From Sipunculus nudus (taxonomy: Eukaryota > Annelida > Sipuncula > Golfingiida > Sipunculidae), in NCBI GenBank assembly GCA_026874595.1, contig CM049312.1:31311456-31375455 (forward strand): a DNA stretch of 64,000 nt. The letters run 5' to 3'. The stretch's first letter is position 1, and every line of letters begins with the position of its first letter. A program made the position numbers and the translations under genes. The notes beneath the pieces were generated by a model. That model worked only from the letters and a program-made list of their open reading frames with translations, had not been told where the DNA came from and made no database searches. Below are positions 1 through 11,252 of the stretch, in pieces.

Positions 1-821
1 GAATAGTTGTTTCACAGTATTTTTTCTAAAGTTAAATTCCTGTTTTCCCCTTGTTATTTAGTAAAGATTTTTGCGTTCCTATGCAAATAGGGCCTAAACA
101 AATTTTGATGAAATTTTGTTATTTTATTGTTTTTAGTTCATAAACTGTGGATATTTATAAATAGCACCTGAACTGCTCCGTTAAGATAGCATCACATTAG
201 GGGCCTAGAAAATTTATTTAAAAAAGGCCAGAGAGTTATGTTGTCATGGCTGGGGTTTGGGTCGACGGCAAAATCTCACGGCTCTTCGGCTGATATTCGA
301 ACTAACGATCTCTTCTTTGCTGTGTCATGTGCGCTGCCTGAGCGCCGGGGCCGGTAAACGCAGTTTGCCACAAGACTTGAACATATCAATCATATTACCC
401 CGAGAATTACATTTTAAAGATGATAAATGTAGAGCGCATTTTCACAAATGACAACGTCAATATGTGACAATTTATATACATATTCCATTTTATGTCCTAT
501 ATTTAAAGAAATATCAATATTGAACCATAACCCCACCCCTTGAATAAATTTAGGAGAATATTAGGTCCGCATAATCTTTGTGAAAGAAAAAAGTCCTCTT
601 TACTTTGCATATTTCAGATTACCCTGCCCTACCCTGCCCTAGGTACCTGTAATGACCTGTAAACCATGGGTGTAAATTTTATTCACAGGTTAAAATAAAA
701 AAAAAATATATTGATATTTTTCATAGTGAAATATATTACGTAATAATATTAATAATAATAATAATAATAATAATAATTTTGGAAATGTAATATTAAATAA
801 TTAATACTATAAGAACAACAC

Positions 822-856
822 ATATATATATATATATATTATATATATATATATAT
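822..856. repeat. (AT)n microsatellite
   Basis: Dinucleotide AT run with one TT interruption; preceded by an AAT trinucleotide run near 745-776. Confidence 0.9.
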
Positions 857-924
857 TTAAAAAAAACAATTTAAATGCACAACTATAGAATTGAGTTTTC
901 ATATTACCCATTAACCGCCAACCA

Positions 925-985
925 TGGATAAGCGCCCCCTGTTTTTGAATTTCTGGATCCGCCATTGATCTATCAAAGTTGTCCC
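925..985 (-). repeat. Terminal fragment of a dispersed repeat (GGCGGATCC type)
   Basis: On the minus strand the motif AATGGCGGATCCAGAAATTC is followed by a G-rich run. This edge is common at repeat ends in aquatic invertebrate genomes, as I remember it. A related edge, GTGGCGGATTTAGAGGG, occurs near 61426. Confidence 0.35.
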
Positions 986-3283
986 CGTCAAGACCTTGAG
1001 GCGTGTAATAGAGATGTCCAGTAAATGAAGTTCTGCAAAAGTTCCTGGCGGAGGTTGTGGTCTCTGACTACCCTCTTGTATTGAATCCTTCTACTCTGGG
1101 ATACCCGATAACTGGTCTCATCTCGTATAACAGAACTTGTTCGCCGGGCAGAGTGGGTGGCATCGAATAAGAAATCTGATATATTTAAAAAAGCAGGTAT
1201 TTGTTACGGCTGTCATGAGTACATAGTCACAGCGAGGTCACTGGCACATTTTCGAACTTTGTACCTGTTAAATGGATTTCCCTTGGGCAAAAAAATACAA
1301 CTTTACACTCTTCACTCGGCAGCAGGTTGTCAAGTGCAATCATTTTCAGGGAGGTGGCCTGTTATTTATTTGCATATGAAGGATTTCTGTTGTATGACAA
1401 GCCGATTTGCAGTGTTTACAGTAAGGTTATAAAAACTTTCAGTCCAATGAAAAGGAGCTTTGTTAACTCCCTTGGCACGCTACCGTGGGTTGCATTGTTT
1501 AAGAAAGCGAGGTGAACTGCCGATGGATAATATCCAGTCCCAAATAAAGTGGTCACTATATAAACCAGGGCACCTAATGCATCTGACCAATAATCAGAAA
1601 ATCAACAAAGATGTTTTAATTGCCGTGATATTATGAAATGGTAACAAATGAATCTCTACCTCTAATCATTTGTAAGCTTTGTCCATTTTTCATACAGAGT
1701 ATTTGAAATATATGGGCTTATACAGCTAAAATGTCCACATAGCATACACCCCGATGGCGTAAAAGTTAAACCACATAATACATTATGCAGAAGACGTAAA
1801 TACAACCACATGGGAGACACAGGTTATTTAATATCTGAAAAAGCGGGATATATATGTAGACATTGGCGTAACATCCAGAAACAACTAGGGAGATTTGCAA
1901 ACATTGATGTACTTCCGATATTAACCGAAGTCTACCGACGTATCCATACGTCCCGACGATTATACGCTGTTATCCAGGTATTACCCAGGATTTAAAAAAA
2001 ATCCGGATATGTCCGCTTTTTCCTTTCTTATCCTCTTTTCTTCTCAAGGTCTAATGTCACAACGACAGCCCCGATGTGGAATACAGAAAAATTAATAACA
2101 GCATTCTATTTTAATTGCAATTATAATAATTAAAAAAGTACTTATAATAAAGACCAAGGACCACAAGTTTACATGTTCATAGGCCAGTATGAGAGAGTAG
2201 TGTGTAGGCCTCTTAATAACATGGTTGTAGCAGGATTCCCTTATTGAACCCCGTGTGTTTTGTAAGTTATTTATGTGATTAGTTCGGCTGAGGCGAGCTT
2301 TGGTATTTTTTATACCTCAAAGCCGGACAACATGAAAGTGATTCCTCAAATTACAATCATGCCCTAGCACGACCGGGAGATGTTCCACTCTACGTGCGTG
2401 CTTTGACAAACATGTACTAATATGCCAGGGCGCTGTGTCATGTGAAAGCATCAGGTATACCTATTTTGATATTATCCCCATCCAGCCCACTGCTGATAGG
2501 TAGGAGAAGGCAAACATTATGACAAAGTGGGTGTTTCTCTTACATCAAACTCAAGATGATGTTCCTGTATTTGGGGATAGCATAAAAAATGCGAGGTTTC
2601 CCTGGATCTCGTACACTCTCAATATCCGATCGATTCCACCAGAAACTGGTTATCTGCTATATGATGTCATACTTAGGCTACTGTATGTACATGTTATTGG
2701 TGTAAATTAAGTATCGGTTACGATCATATATACGATTCCTACTGTTCTGCGCCGAATGGGAAGAATGCGTCCAAGCAGCGAATACGAATCCTGCCGGAAC
2801 AGCTTTGTATAGGAAGGTGTTTATTTACATAATCTTATTTGTTAATTTTGAAACCTATTGTACAGACTGCGTTAACTCTATCAACGCAATGACAAGCAAT
2901 GTACTGGGAATTATATAGAACACCTAAAACAATATGTCTCAGGATATATAGGATATACAGGACGTGCCAGAGTCAAAATACCTTTTAAAAATTGCAGCTA
3001 CCAATACAAAATAATGTTTTCTGCGTGAAACTAAATCAAAGCACTTTATCCATATTGATTAATTTAATTGATGTTTCTGTTCTTTCACAACTTCTACTCA
3101 TTAACGAATACCTAACAAGCGATTCAGTTTCGACCTATGTACAGGTTATACAACTCCTTTTGGCTATCCAAACAGTATATTTGTTAACAAAGAAAAGAGT
3201 TCAAAATAAAACCAAGTAGGATTATGTTTACTTTTTGGAGTTAAGACCATAGACAGAAAGTTAATAACACACTCAATTGATCT

Positions 3284-3590
3284 ATCCACCACAGCCCAAA
3301 TGCTCCGCCCTTTTAACCTTATATTATTATAATGAGCCCAAAACGCTCCTACACGGAAGGTCTTCCGATCCTGTGGTAGAGAGAGCTTCTTACAATATAA
3401 AAACGACGTCACAAAGGTCGATGACGCATGACGTCGTATTGACTGACGTCAATAACTGGTATCGCTGTCCTGCCTTGTTTAATATAACCAAATCATTGTG
3501 AACTGTCTGGCAATATTTTGGATTATTTGTCTCATACGAATTACGTGCCAGGTAAGACATTATTATATATTCAGTAGTCGGAGGATAGCT
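3284..3590 (+). repeat. CRE-bearing dispersed repeat, copy 1
   Basis: About 300 bp that aligns with the reverse complement of 9926-10228 over shared blocks: CCACCACAGCCCA, CCTACAC..AAGGTCTTCC, GACGTC..CACAAAG, ATTTTGGATT..TGTCTCATAC and ACGTGCCAGGTAA. It carries a perfect palindromic CRE, TGACGTCA (3444-3451), plus TGACGTCG (3429-3436), TGACGCA (3422-3428) and CGACGTCA (3404-3411). A TATA-like ATATAAAA precedes them at about 3395, and a donor-like CAG|GTAAGA follows near 3550. Family unknown. Confidence 0.6.
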
Positions 3591-4550
3591 CCTGGTAAAT
3601 GTTAAAAGCGGTACCTGACAGGAAAGCTACTCATCATATGTATTTTATATTTTTTCATGGACATTGTTCATGGGCCTACCCACGATTGTCCTAAATTTTA
3701 CAGGTCCATTAAAATAATGCCTATTGTATGTAATTACGATACCAAAGCATCGTAAATGATAAATATATATTTTTTAAATCCTTCATGTTAAAAAAAGTCC
3801 TGATGGCGTTCCTTTTTTTTTGAATGGTGTAGTTGCATCAGTGTAGTGATGTACTGATCAACTTCTGAAATTTATCAGAGCAGCCAGTACCTATTGAGGC
3901 TTACAAAAAATTGTATTATAATAATTTATCAAAGATTTACCAGATTTCCAAGCTTAAAAGTTAATACTCTGTGAACCTTTTTTTTTTGTTCACATCATAT
4001 ACAAAGTTATGTAATTTACTTTATTTTATTAGTAACTTCCATCGTTCTATATCTTGTATGTCTGAGAACCGATAGTCAAATTACAATGTATATTTCCAAG
4101 ATTTTTATGATATTCAGACGTAAGATTAAAAAATAAAAATATACTTTTAATGGCAGGTCAGTTATGAGAAAAAGGTTTATTTTGGGGAGCGCTGTAGGGG
4201 AGCGTATTTTATGAAAGGGGACAATTTAATTAAAACCTTTTGAAGTGCTAGAAATGGATGCTGCTGTTATTGTACCTGGTTTTAGGGACTCCTATTACCA
4301 ATCAATTTTCTAAAACCTGATGACTAATGAGGGACAGAAACAACGTTCATAATTCAATCATGCTTTCACATCCCGGACTCAAAGCAAAAGATCCATTCAT
4401 TCGCCTTCGTGATCACTGAATTAAATCGTTCTCCACTGAACAACAGACCAGATTTCCCATGAATGTACACATGTAGTAACGCAAGGTTACGATCAAAATT
4501 GCTTTGTCTTTGCCATTTCTAATAATTTTCTATGAAATGGCTCTAGGAAA

Positions 4551-4712
4551 ACTACCCCCCAGACAATTACCCCCCGGACAATTACCCCCGACAATCACCC
4601 CCCAGCAATTACCCCCCAGGTCAATTACCCCCTTGGACAACTACCCCCGAGACAACTACCCCTCAGACAATTACCCCCCGGACAACTACCCCCCGGACAA
4701 CTACCCCCATGG
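4551..4712. repeat. Left-arm minisatellite (ATTACCCCCC subrepeats)
   Basis: About ten imperfect copies of a 15-17 bp unit, consensus GACAATTACCCCCCG with T/C and A/C variants. C-run on the + strand. Confidence 0.85.
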
Positions 4713-5276
4713 TATAATAACACTTTTAAAGTACACAGTGTACAAACTAAAAGTAAAAAATCCGATTGTAAGTAAAACAAATACCGATGATAATATATTT
4801 CAAACCAAGGATAGGTGCATTCATCATGTATTTTGCAAAAACAGAAAAAAAAAATCCATCACATCAACTTTTCAGTACCTGTTTACTAGTTCTAGGCAAT
4901 GCTTCTCAGATGATTGTATTGTGTATTGTAAATAAAATTGTAAATATATGGTAAAAAGTCCATTATGTGAAATTTGCATTACATAAGCAAGTTGTAAAAC
5001 AAAAGCTTTATAAACCTATGGTCCATATAACCACCTGCAAGCTAACAATATAATTCCATTCAAAAAGGGAATACCATACATTCTGATCCATTCTTAACAA
5101 GTCTCTTTAAGTAATATCATAATAAGTAATAGCATGATATTATTATCTAAAGTGATTTTCTTTTTATTTTTTGTTTGCATTTAATTCTATTTATTTCTTT
5201 GGGATTCTGTGCTACTCATTGGCAACACAGAATATATTTAATGTATAATGTGTACTTTAAATGTGTGATTTATACC

Positions 5277-5463
5277 ATGGGGGTAATTGTCCAGGGGGTA
5301 GTTGTCCGGGGGGTAATTGTACCGGGGGGTAATTGCCTGGGGGTAGTTGTCTGGGGGGTAGTTGTCAGAGGGGGTAGTTGTCCTGGGGGTTAATTGTGGG
5401 GGGGGGGGGGGGTAATTGTCGGGGGGTAATTGTCCGGTGGGAAATTGTCCAGGGGGTAGTTGT
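5277..5463. repeat. Right-arm minisatellite (GGGGGGTAATTGTC subrepeats)
   Basis: Inverted counterpart of the left array, about eleven copies. It includes a 15 bp G run at about 5398-5412. G-runs are spaced closely enough to permit G-quadruplex folding. Confidence 0.85.
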
Positions 5464-5475
5464 CCTGTTGCCATT

Positions 5476-8400
5476 AGAATATTCTATTTAAAAGTAAGAT
5501 GTATCAGTAATAAGTGGTAAAAAGTGACATTCTACCAGGGAACTCCAATACAATGCAACGAATACCACGTGTGCTTTTCCTTCAAGATCATGGGTGTCAA
5601 CGACGTTCCGTTATTCCTTAAAAAACACATCCTTTTTTATATCAGACGGGGTATTTTCAGTTAGGATAATGCCTTTCAAAATACAGAAATTACTTGAAGT
5701 TTAGGCTTCTATGTGTGTTATTTTACACACTCTTTATCTAAACCTTTTACTCCAACCCCGAATAACTATCCTCTGAGCTATATATTGGACATTTCTTGGC
5801 CTGTTCCCCTGGGTTCTCCGTCCATACACATTGCATAAATTGTAATCGTTTGACGTAGGAAATACAATGCTCAAGCACTCTGGTAAAAATGTAAATTTGA
5901 AACTCAAAACCTAGATTACCGTGACATGTTTTTTTTTCGAATATCTTAGAATTTGATATTTTATCAGTGATAATCCACCATAAAGGCCATGGAAGATTGG
6001 ACGTATTTTCACGATTACTGATGCGATTATGAATCTAGAACAATATGATTTGCTACTTGTATTTTGTGTAACAGGCTACAACCATCATTCGGACAATAAA
6101 ATTGAAGTAGTTCACGCGTTTAGGTGCTGAAGAAAAAATCTTCTTGGAAAACTGTTATTGGTTAACTCGGACCTATTTTAATCTGACTTTTATTATTTCG
6201 TCAAATGTAGCTGGACGTCTTGGATATGAACAATAAATTATTATACAATTCAGTTTTAGTATTTTTGTAATGCTTTTCTATACGTTGCAGATTTTAGCTG
6301 AGCACATGTGATAACCGGACATTACACAGCAATGGATGGTAACCGCTTCACTGTTCGGGTCGGAGATGACACCTTAAAGATAAAAAACTGCATCATAGCA
6401 TTGTGACGAATGTTTGACTGACTGCTTTCGAATAAAAACAAAAAGAATAGGCAATTCACCAAGGGTATGTACCAGTTTCATATAGATAAAAAATTTATTT
6501 TATTAATTGACATTCAACCAATCCTTTTATTAGGGTTAAAACCCCTCGGAATATTTTATCGAGATATATGATTTTACAAAAATATAACAGAATTTTTTCC
6601 AAACTTTTTTTCTCTCTCAAAACTACTTACATGTTAGGCCTCTGGACACACATCGCGAGTTAGCTCCAGTTGTTTTAACGTCTTTTTAAGACTATAATCA
6701 TCATGTATAAGGTGAATTGTATTTATTTAAGGAGAATCTTATATGTTGATGTCTAACCGTTGTTTATGCATATAAATATTGATGACAGGAATTGAAGCCT
6801 ATTTGTAAACCAATTTTACAGATTATATTAACACACGTTAATTGCGTTCAGGCCATAGAAAAACACATTATGATTCATAAGGGAGAGCGGGCATTGAATC
6901 AGAATATTTACTAGTTGAGAAAAATATGGGCATTTTAGACTCAATGGAAAAGTAACTTGTAGAATACAAACACAGAGTTTGATCCATTTTTTTTTTAAAT
7001 TTGATCCGCTAAATTAAAGCGGCGATTTCAAGTACAAATATTTTTTTTGGTGTGGCCTACCAATTTATCTTTCAGAGAAAGTTCTGTCATGGCATGTGCT
7101 GTAAAGCCATTTGAGTGATTTGAAAGAGATTAAATTAGACTTTACGAGAATTCTATGAACGGTGAAGATCACATCTCAGCAGTGCTAAGCACACTGCCAC
7201 GGTTTGTTCCTATACTGTAACCTCAGATGACTGAATTGTTTGAACTCCTAGTCTATACTTTATTAGACTTTATGCAGACTTAAGAATTAAATTGATTATA
7301 TTGGTTTATTGTATTCCATGAATATCATTTTTTTTTAACTTTTTCAAAGAAAACCTATAGAAAATGACGTTGTATTGGTTCCTAACATAATCATATATCA
7401 CCCATAAACATGCTGCCAAACTAGCCCCGCCAGTACATGATTAAACAGCTAATTCCACAAACCATTCATGATAAAAACAAGTGTTACTTCAAAATCACAT
7501 TCAAGAAACGTGCCCATTGTCAATGCATATTTCCGAATTGTAAATAAGGTAACGGACAAAACACGGTCTAAAGCTGGCTTCTTCTTGCTCTGTGTCTTAG
7601 TTGATAAGAATGTCAGAGCAAGGGTGTGAGGCTTGCACCAAAAACCGCAGGACTATAATTAAGACCGCAAACACACCTCGCCAAGGCTTAAAAAGTCGTT
7701 CAGAGGCAGAACTGGCGGAGGAAAGTGCCTGACTTGTGTACCAATCTAAAAAACTACCAATCGTAGCATCTCCCGTAACAGGAGATCATTCTGTGGTCAA
7801 GCTGAAGGTTTGGGTTGTGACTAGTAAGTCTATTCAGACATTGAAAACTCGGTAATGCCATAGATAAAAAAGTAAAGTTCAAAATCCTTAAACGTTTTGT
7901 GACACCATTTTCTAATAAGAGTACAATATATGATTCCTGCCTGGCCATTTGAATCCTGCTTGTATATGAAAAACAAGGAATGTCGTCTCACTTATGTAAG
8001 ATTAGAGCAGAAAAGCAGTGATGGTTTGTCTTATGTTATATTCCGCGACCATCCTGCCTGTCATCAAACCTCATGAAATAACAGCATCAGCCTGTTTTCA
8101 TCGGAAGATTTGAGGGAGGCAATCCATAGGTATCCCGCCAGAACCCTCCCAGGAAAGGACACTCTGTCAAAATATCAGAACAACCTGGTCCATTCCCTTA
8201 GGACGAACAGGACGACATCCCTTTCATAGAATATTAGGTATCAGTTTGTTTCATGCGTGAAATTCATGATATTTGCACATTCCATCGGACGATAATGACC
8301 GGAAATGTTCTATTGAATTGAAAATCCTTATATCTGATTTCTTGTTTACTTCAATCTCTATTAAACAAGTATTGCCATTTCAGCCACAGGGAAAAAGTGA

Positions 8401-8674
8401 AGATTTTACTAGTACACCAGACTATCACGCGCTGGAACAGCCGCGCATATATAATGATTCAATCATTTTAAAACTGGGTCGATTTTTAAATGCTTGGCAA
8501 GATGAGCAACAAAATCAGAATTAGAAAATGTAAGAGTGCATTCACATCCGTCTTCTGGTGTGGAATATGGCACAATCTTGCATTTTCTTGCTAAAGCGTC
8601 GTGTAAAGATCATATTTGTTTGGCTATCAGGTGCATCATACGCACGAGATATTTTAGATGTAACCGTCAGAAAT
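5476..8674. other. Noncoding AT-rich stretch, no gene seen
   Basis: No convincing exon, RNA gene or repeat recognised. Short open frames at 7754-7948 (-) and 8273-8524 (+) have no family resemblance and no splice context. Confidence 0.55.
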
Positions 8675-10751
8675 AACAAGTGGCCCCATGGGCCATGACG
8701 CTTAGCTGAATTTGACAGATTTTATAAGAAATAAGTGACCTAATTTCATGTTTCCACGGAAATATTCACAATACCAGCCAGAAATTTATATGAGAAGATT
8801 CTAGGCCTAATGGGTACAATTTGTGCCCCGTCTTTCTGGGTGCTCAAAATCATGTTTTCTGCCTGAAGGCCGCAGAATATAGGTCACCATGACTAAATTG
8901 TAGGCTTCTGCGTCCATTGGCCAAGGCCAACCCTTTATCTTACCTTGGAAGATTCTAAGTCTAATGGATGCACAGTATACCTAGTCTAACTGTCTGTGTG
9001 ACCGTAGGTCGCAAAATATAGTTTACCATGACCTAATTTCAGGTTTTCAAGGAGTGTGCCTAGAACCTCCCTGGATTTTTTCCAATAGGTAGCAGAATAG
9101 AGGTCAAGGTGACCTAATTTCACGTTTCTAAAGACATTTGCCCAAAACCTGCAAGAATATAATGCTAGAAGATTCTAGGCCTAATGGATACAATTTGTGC
9201 CCGTTCTGACTGAATGGTTGCACAAAATAATGTTTTTGGCCTGAGGTCACAGAATATAGGTCACCATGAACTAATTTATAGTTCAAAAAAGATTTGCCCT
9301 AGAACCTCCCTGGATGTTGTGTTAGAAGATTCTAGGCCTAACAGATACGATTTATGTACACTTGACATTCAGGGTGTAATATGATATCTTTTTCCTATAA
9401 GTAGCAGAATAAAGGTCATTGTGACCTTATTTTATGTTTCCTTGGATCCTTACCAAAGACCTCCAAGAATTTTACGTGATAAGATTCTATGCTTAGTGGA
9501 TCCAATTTGTGCCCGATCTGACCGCCTGGGTTTCAAATCTTGTTTTAGGCTTGTAGGTCGCAGAATATGTCACCATGACCTAATTTCAGGTTTCAAAGAA
9601 TATTTGCATAGGACACCTCTAGATGCTTTGTTAGAAGATTCTAGGCCTAATTGATACAGTTGGCCTATGCAGGAAATCTATTTGACCGTAATCGCATATT
9701 CAATCAATGAATAATCATGAGCAGAGAGTTGCGAGCAACCAATCAAATTATTGTTGGCAATGAAAACAGTCATTCACCCCACAGGCGCAAAATTTGCATG
9801 ATTTTGGCGACTCTCCCAAACAGAACACGTGTAGTCTTTACCAGAGTAAAGGCATGTTTCCGGGATATTTTTTAAACAAAGGAGAAAGTATAAAAGTTAT
9901 AGTCCAAAGGTTGCAGCAGCCATTTCGCCGACTACCGAGTGAATAATAATGTTTTACCTGGCACGTCATGTGTATGAGACAATCCAAAATATGGCAAGAC
10001 ACTTCACAATGACTGCGATATATGCATCACTGAAAAACAGAGAAACAGCCATTCCATCTGATGACGTAAGTCAATGCGACGTCACATGTCATCAATCTTT
10101 GTGCCGTCACTTGTGTCCTTTCAATAGCTCTCGCAATCTTTGGCATGGAAGACCTTTTGTGTAGGATCGTTTTGGGGGCCCATTATCATAATTAGTTTAA
10201 AAAGTTAAAGCATATGGGCTGTGGTGGTTAATCTATGCCCCGTCTGACTGTCTGGGTTCTTAGAATCATGTTTTCGGCCTGCACCTCGCAGAATATAGGT
10301 CACCATGGCCTACTTTCAGGTTTTCAAAAGGTTTTGCCTAGAACCTTCCTTTGGGTTGCGATAAGAGATTCTAGACTTAACAGATAAGATTTTTGCCCAT
10401 CTGACATTCAGGGTGCTTATATGACATCTTTTTCCAATAGGTCTCAGAATATAGGTCACCATGACCTAATTTCATGTTTCCAAGGACATTTTCGTAGGAC
10501 CTGTCAGAATATTATTATGCTTGTAGATTCTGGGCCCAATAAATATTTTTGCCCGTCGCAGAATATAGGTCAGTATGACCTTAATTCATGTGCCCAAGGA
10601 GATTTGTCTAGGACCCCTTCTGGTATATGGTTAGACGTTTCTAGGTCTAACGGTTATGATTTTGCCCTATTACGGCTGGACGGCCGGCCAGACGGAAGAC
10701 GGAGAAAGAGTGAACGTTGTAGCTCAGGTGACTTACAGTCAGCTGAGCTAG
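8675..10751 (+). mobile_element. Pearl/HINE-like (Helitron-associated) element, copy A
   Basis: The left end is AACAAGTGGCCCC followed by ATGGGCCATGACGC. The interior has at least six diverged repeats marked by GAAGATTCTAGGCCTAAT at about 8795, 8950, 9166, 9324, 9480 and 9633, mostly 153-158 bp apart. The right end is a strong hairpin, TAGCTCAGGTGAC / TTACA loop / GTCAGCTGAGCTA (10720-10750), closing in CTAG before a T. A terminal hairpin plus CTRR is the 3' signature of Helitrons, and about 160 bp core repeats are known from bivalve pearl elements and the BIV160 satellite. No Rep/helicase gene, so non-autonomous. A different element (9662-10230) is inserted in it. Confidence 0.6.
9662..10230 (-). 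mobile_element. CRE-bearing dispersed element, copy 2, nested in the pearl-like element
   Basis: Interrupts a core repeat of the pearl-like element: text matching the repeat stops after GATACAGT and resumes with the GCCCCGTCTGACTG block. Positions about 9926-10228 align in reverse with 3284-3590, including the spacing of GACGTC and TTACGTCA motifs. Positions 9662-9925 have no counterpart in copy 1 that I can see. No protein is encoded, so it would be non-autonomous. Ends and target-site duplication are not resolved. Confidence 0.5.
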
Positions 10752-11219
10752 TACCTACCAATTACTAAAAGGTGGCAGCGTATTAACAGAACAAAATATA
10801 GTATGTCTATCCGCTGCCAACGGAGTTAATGAAGCGTGAATGTTGAGAATTGTTTCTGTGTTTTATCACATGGAATCATACCTCATTGGACACAGAGACC
10901 TAGATAAAATCATTGCAAATAAGAATTGACATGCCTCTTCGCTCGCTTGGTTTAACAACTGCCACACCTGGATTCCTTAGAAAGGTGTCTAGACAAAATC
11001 AGCTGAGCAAGGATGAACCAGCTGCATTCGGTGAAGCAGATTATGGATTAGCAATAAGGTGTCTGGAGATACCGAAGTTGAAATCTGGTCATTTACTCGT
11101 GATCTTATGATTTTAGGAAGTAGGGACTTGAAGATAAGTGCAACCATATAATTTCCGTCTGCTACCGTCTACATGAAGCCTGATATGTAAATCATCCACG
11201 TCCATTTTATTTTAAATTA

Positions 11220-11252
<33 letters not shown>

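Larger units (their letters stand above)
1..3283. other. Noncoding AT-rich stretch, no gene seen
   Basis: Holds an (AAT)n run near 745-776, an (AT)n run at 822-856 and a small repeat edge near 925-985. Open frames are all short and lack splice-compatible neighbours or recognisable motifs. Confidence 0.6.
4536..5475. mobile_element. Foldback-type element with minisatellite inverted arms
   Basis: Two arms of about 200 bp (4536-4736 and 5250-5475) are inverted copies, each made of 15-17 bp subrepeats: GACAATTACCCCCCG in the left arm, its complement in the right. Outside the subrepeats both arms end in AATGGC..CAGGACAACTACC-like sequence, and inside them both carry CCATGGTATAA and CTTTTAAAGTACAC-like blocks, so the inversion is not just low complexity. 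The 510 bp centre is AT-rich and noncoding. This is the layout of foldback (FB-like) DNA elements. It is non-autonomous. Frames open through the arms are artefacts of the repeat. Confidence 0.7.

Noticed and set aside
985-1150. Minus-strand peptide-like stretch with GLDGDNFDRS, considered as an exon or gene relic
   Set aside because: It contains an in-frame stop, two other frames are equally open, and it runs into a dispersed-repeat edge.
4504-5474. Pro-rich frames through the ACCCCCC / GGGGGGT arrays
   Set aside because: They translate the foldback-arm minisatellite and have no sequence outside it that looks coding.
9421-10768. ORFs of 71-115 codons in the 9.4-10.8 kb region
   Set aside because: They lie in pearl-like core repeats and the nested insertion, and similar frames recur by repetition.
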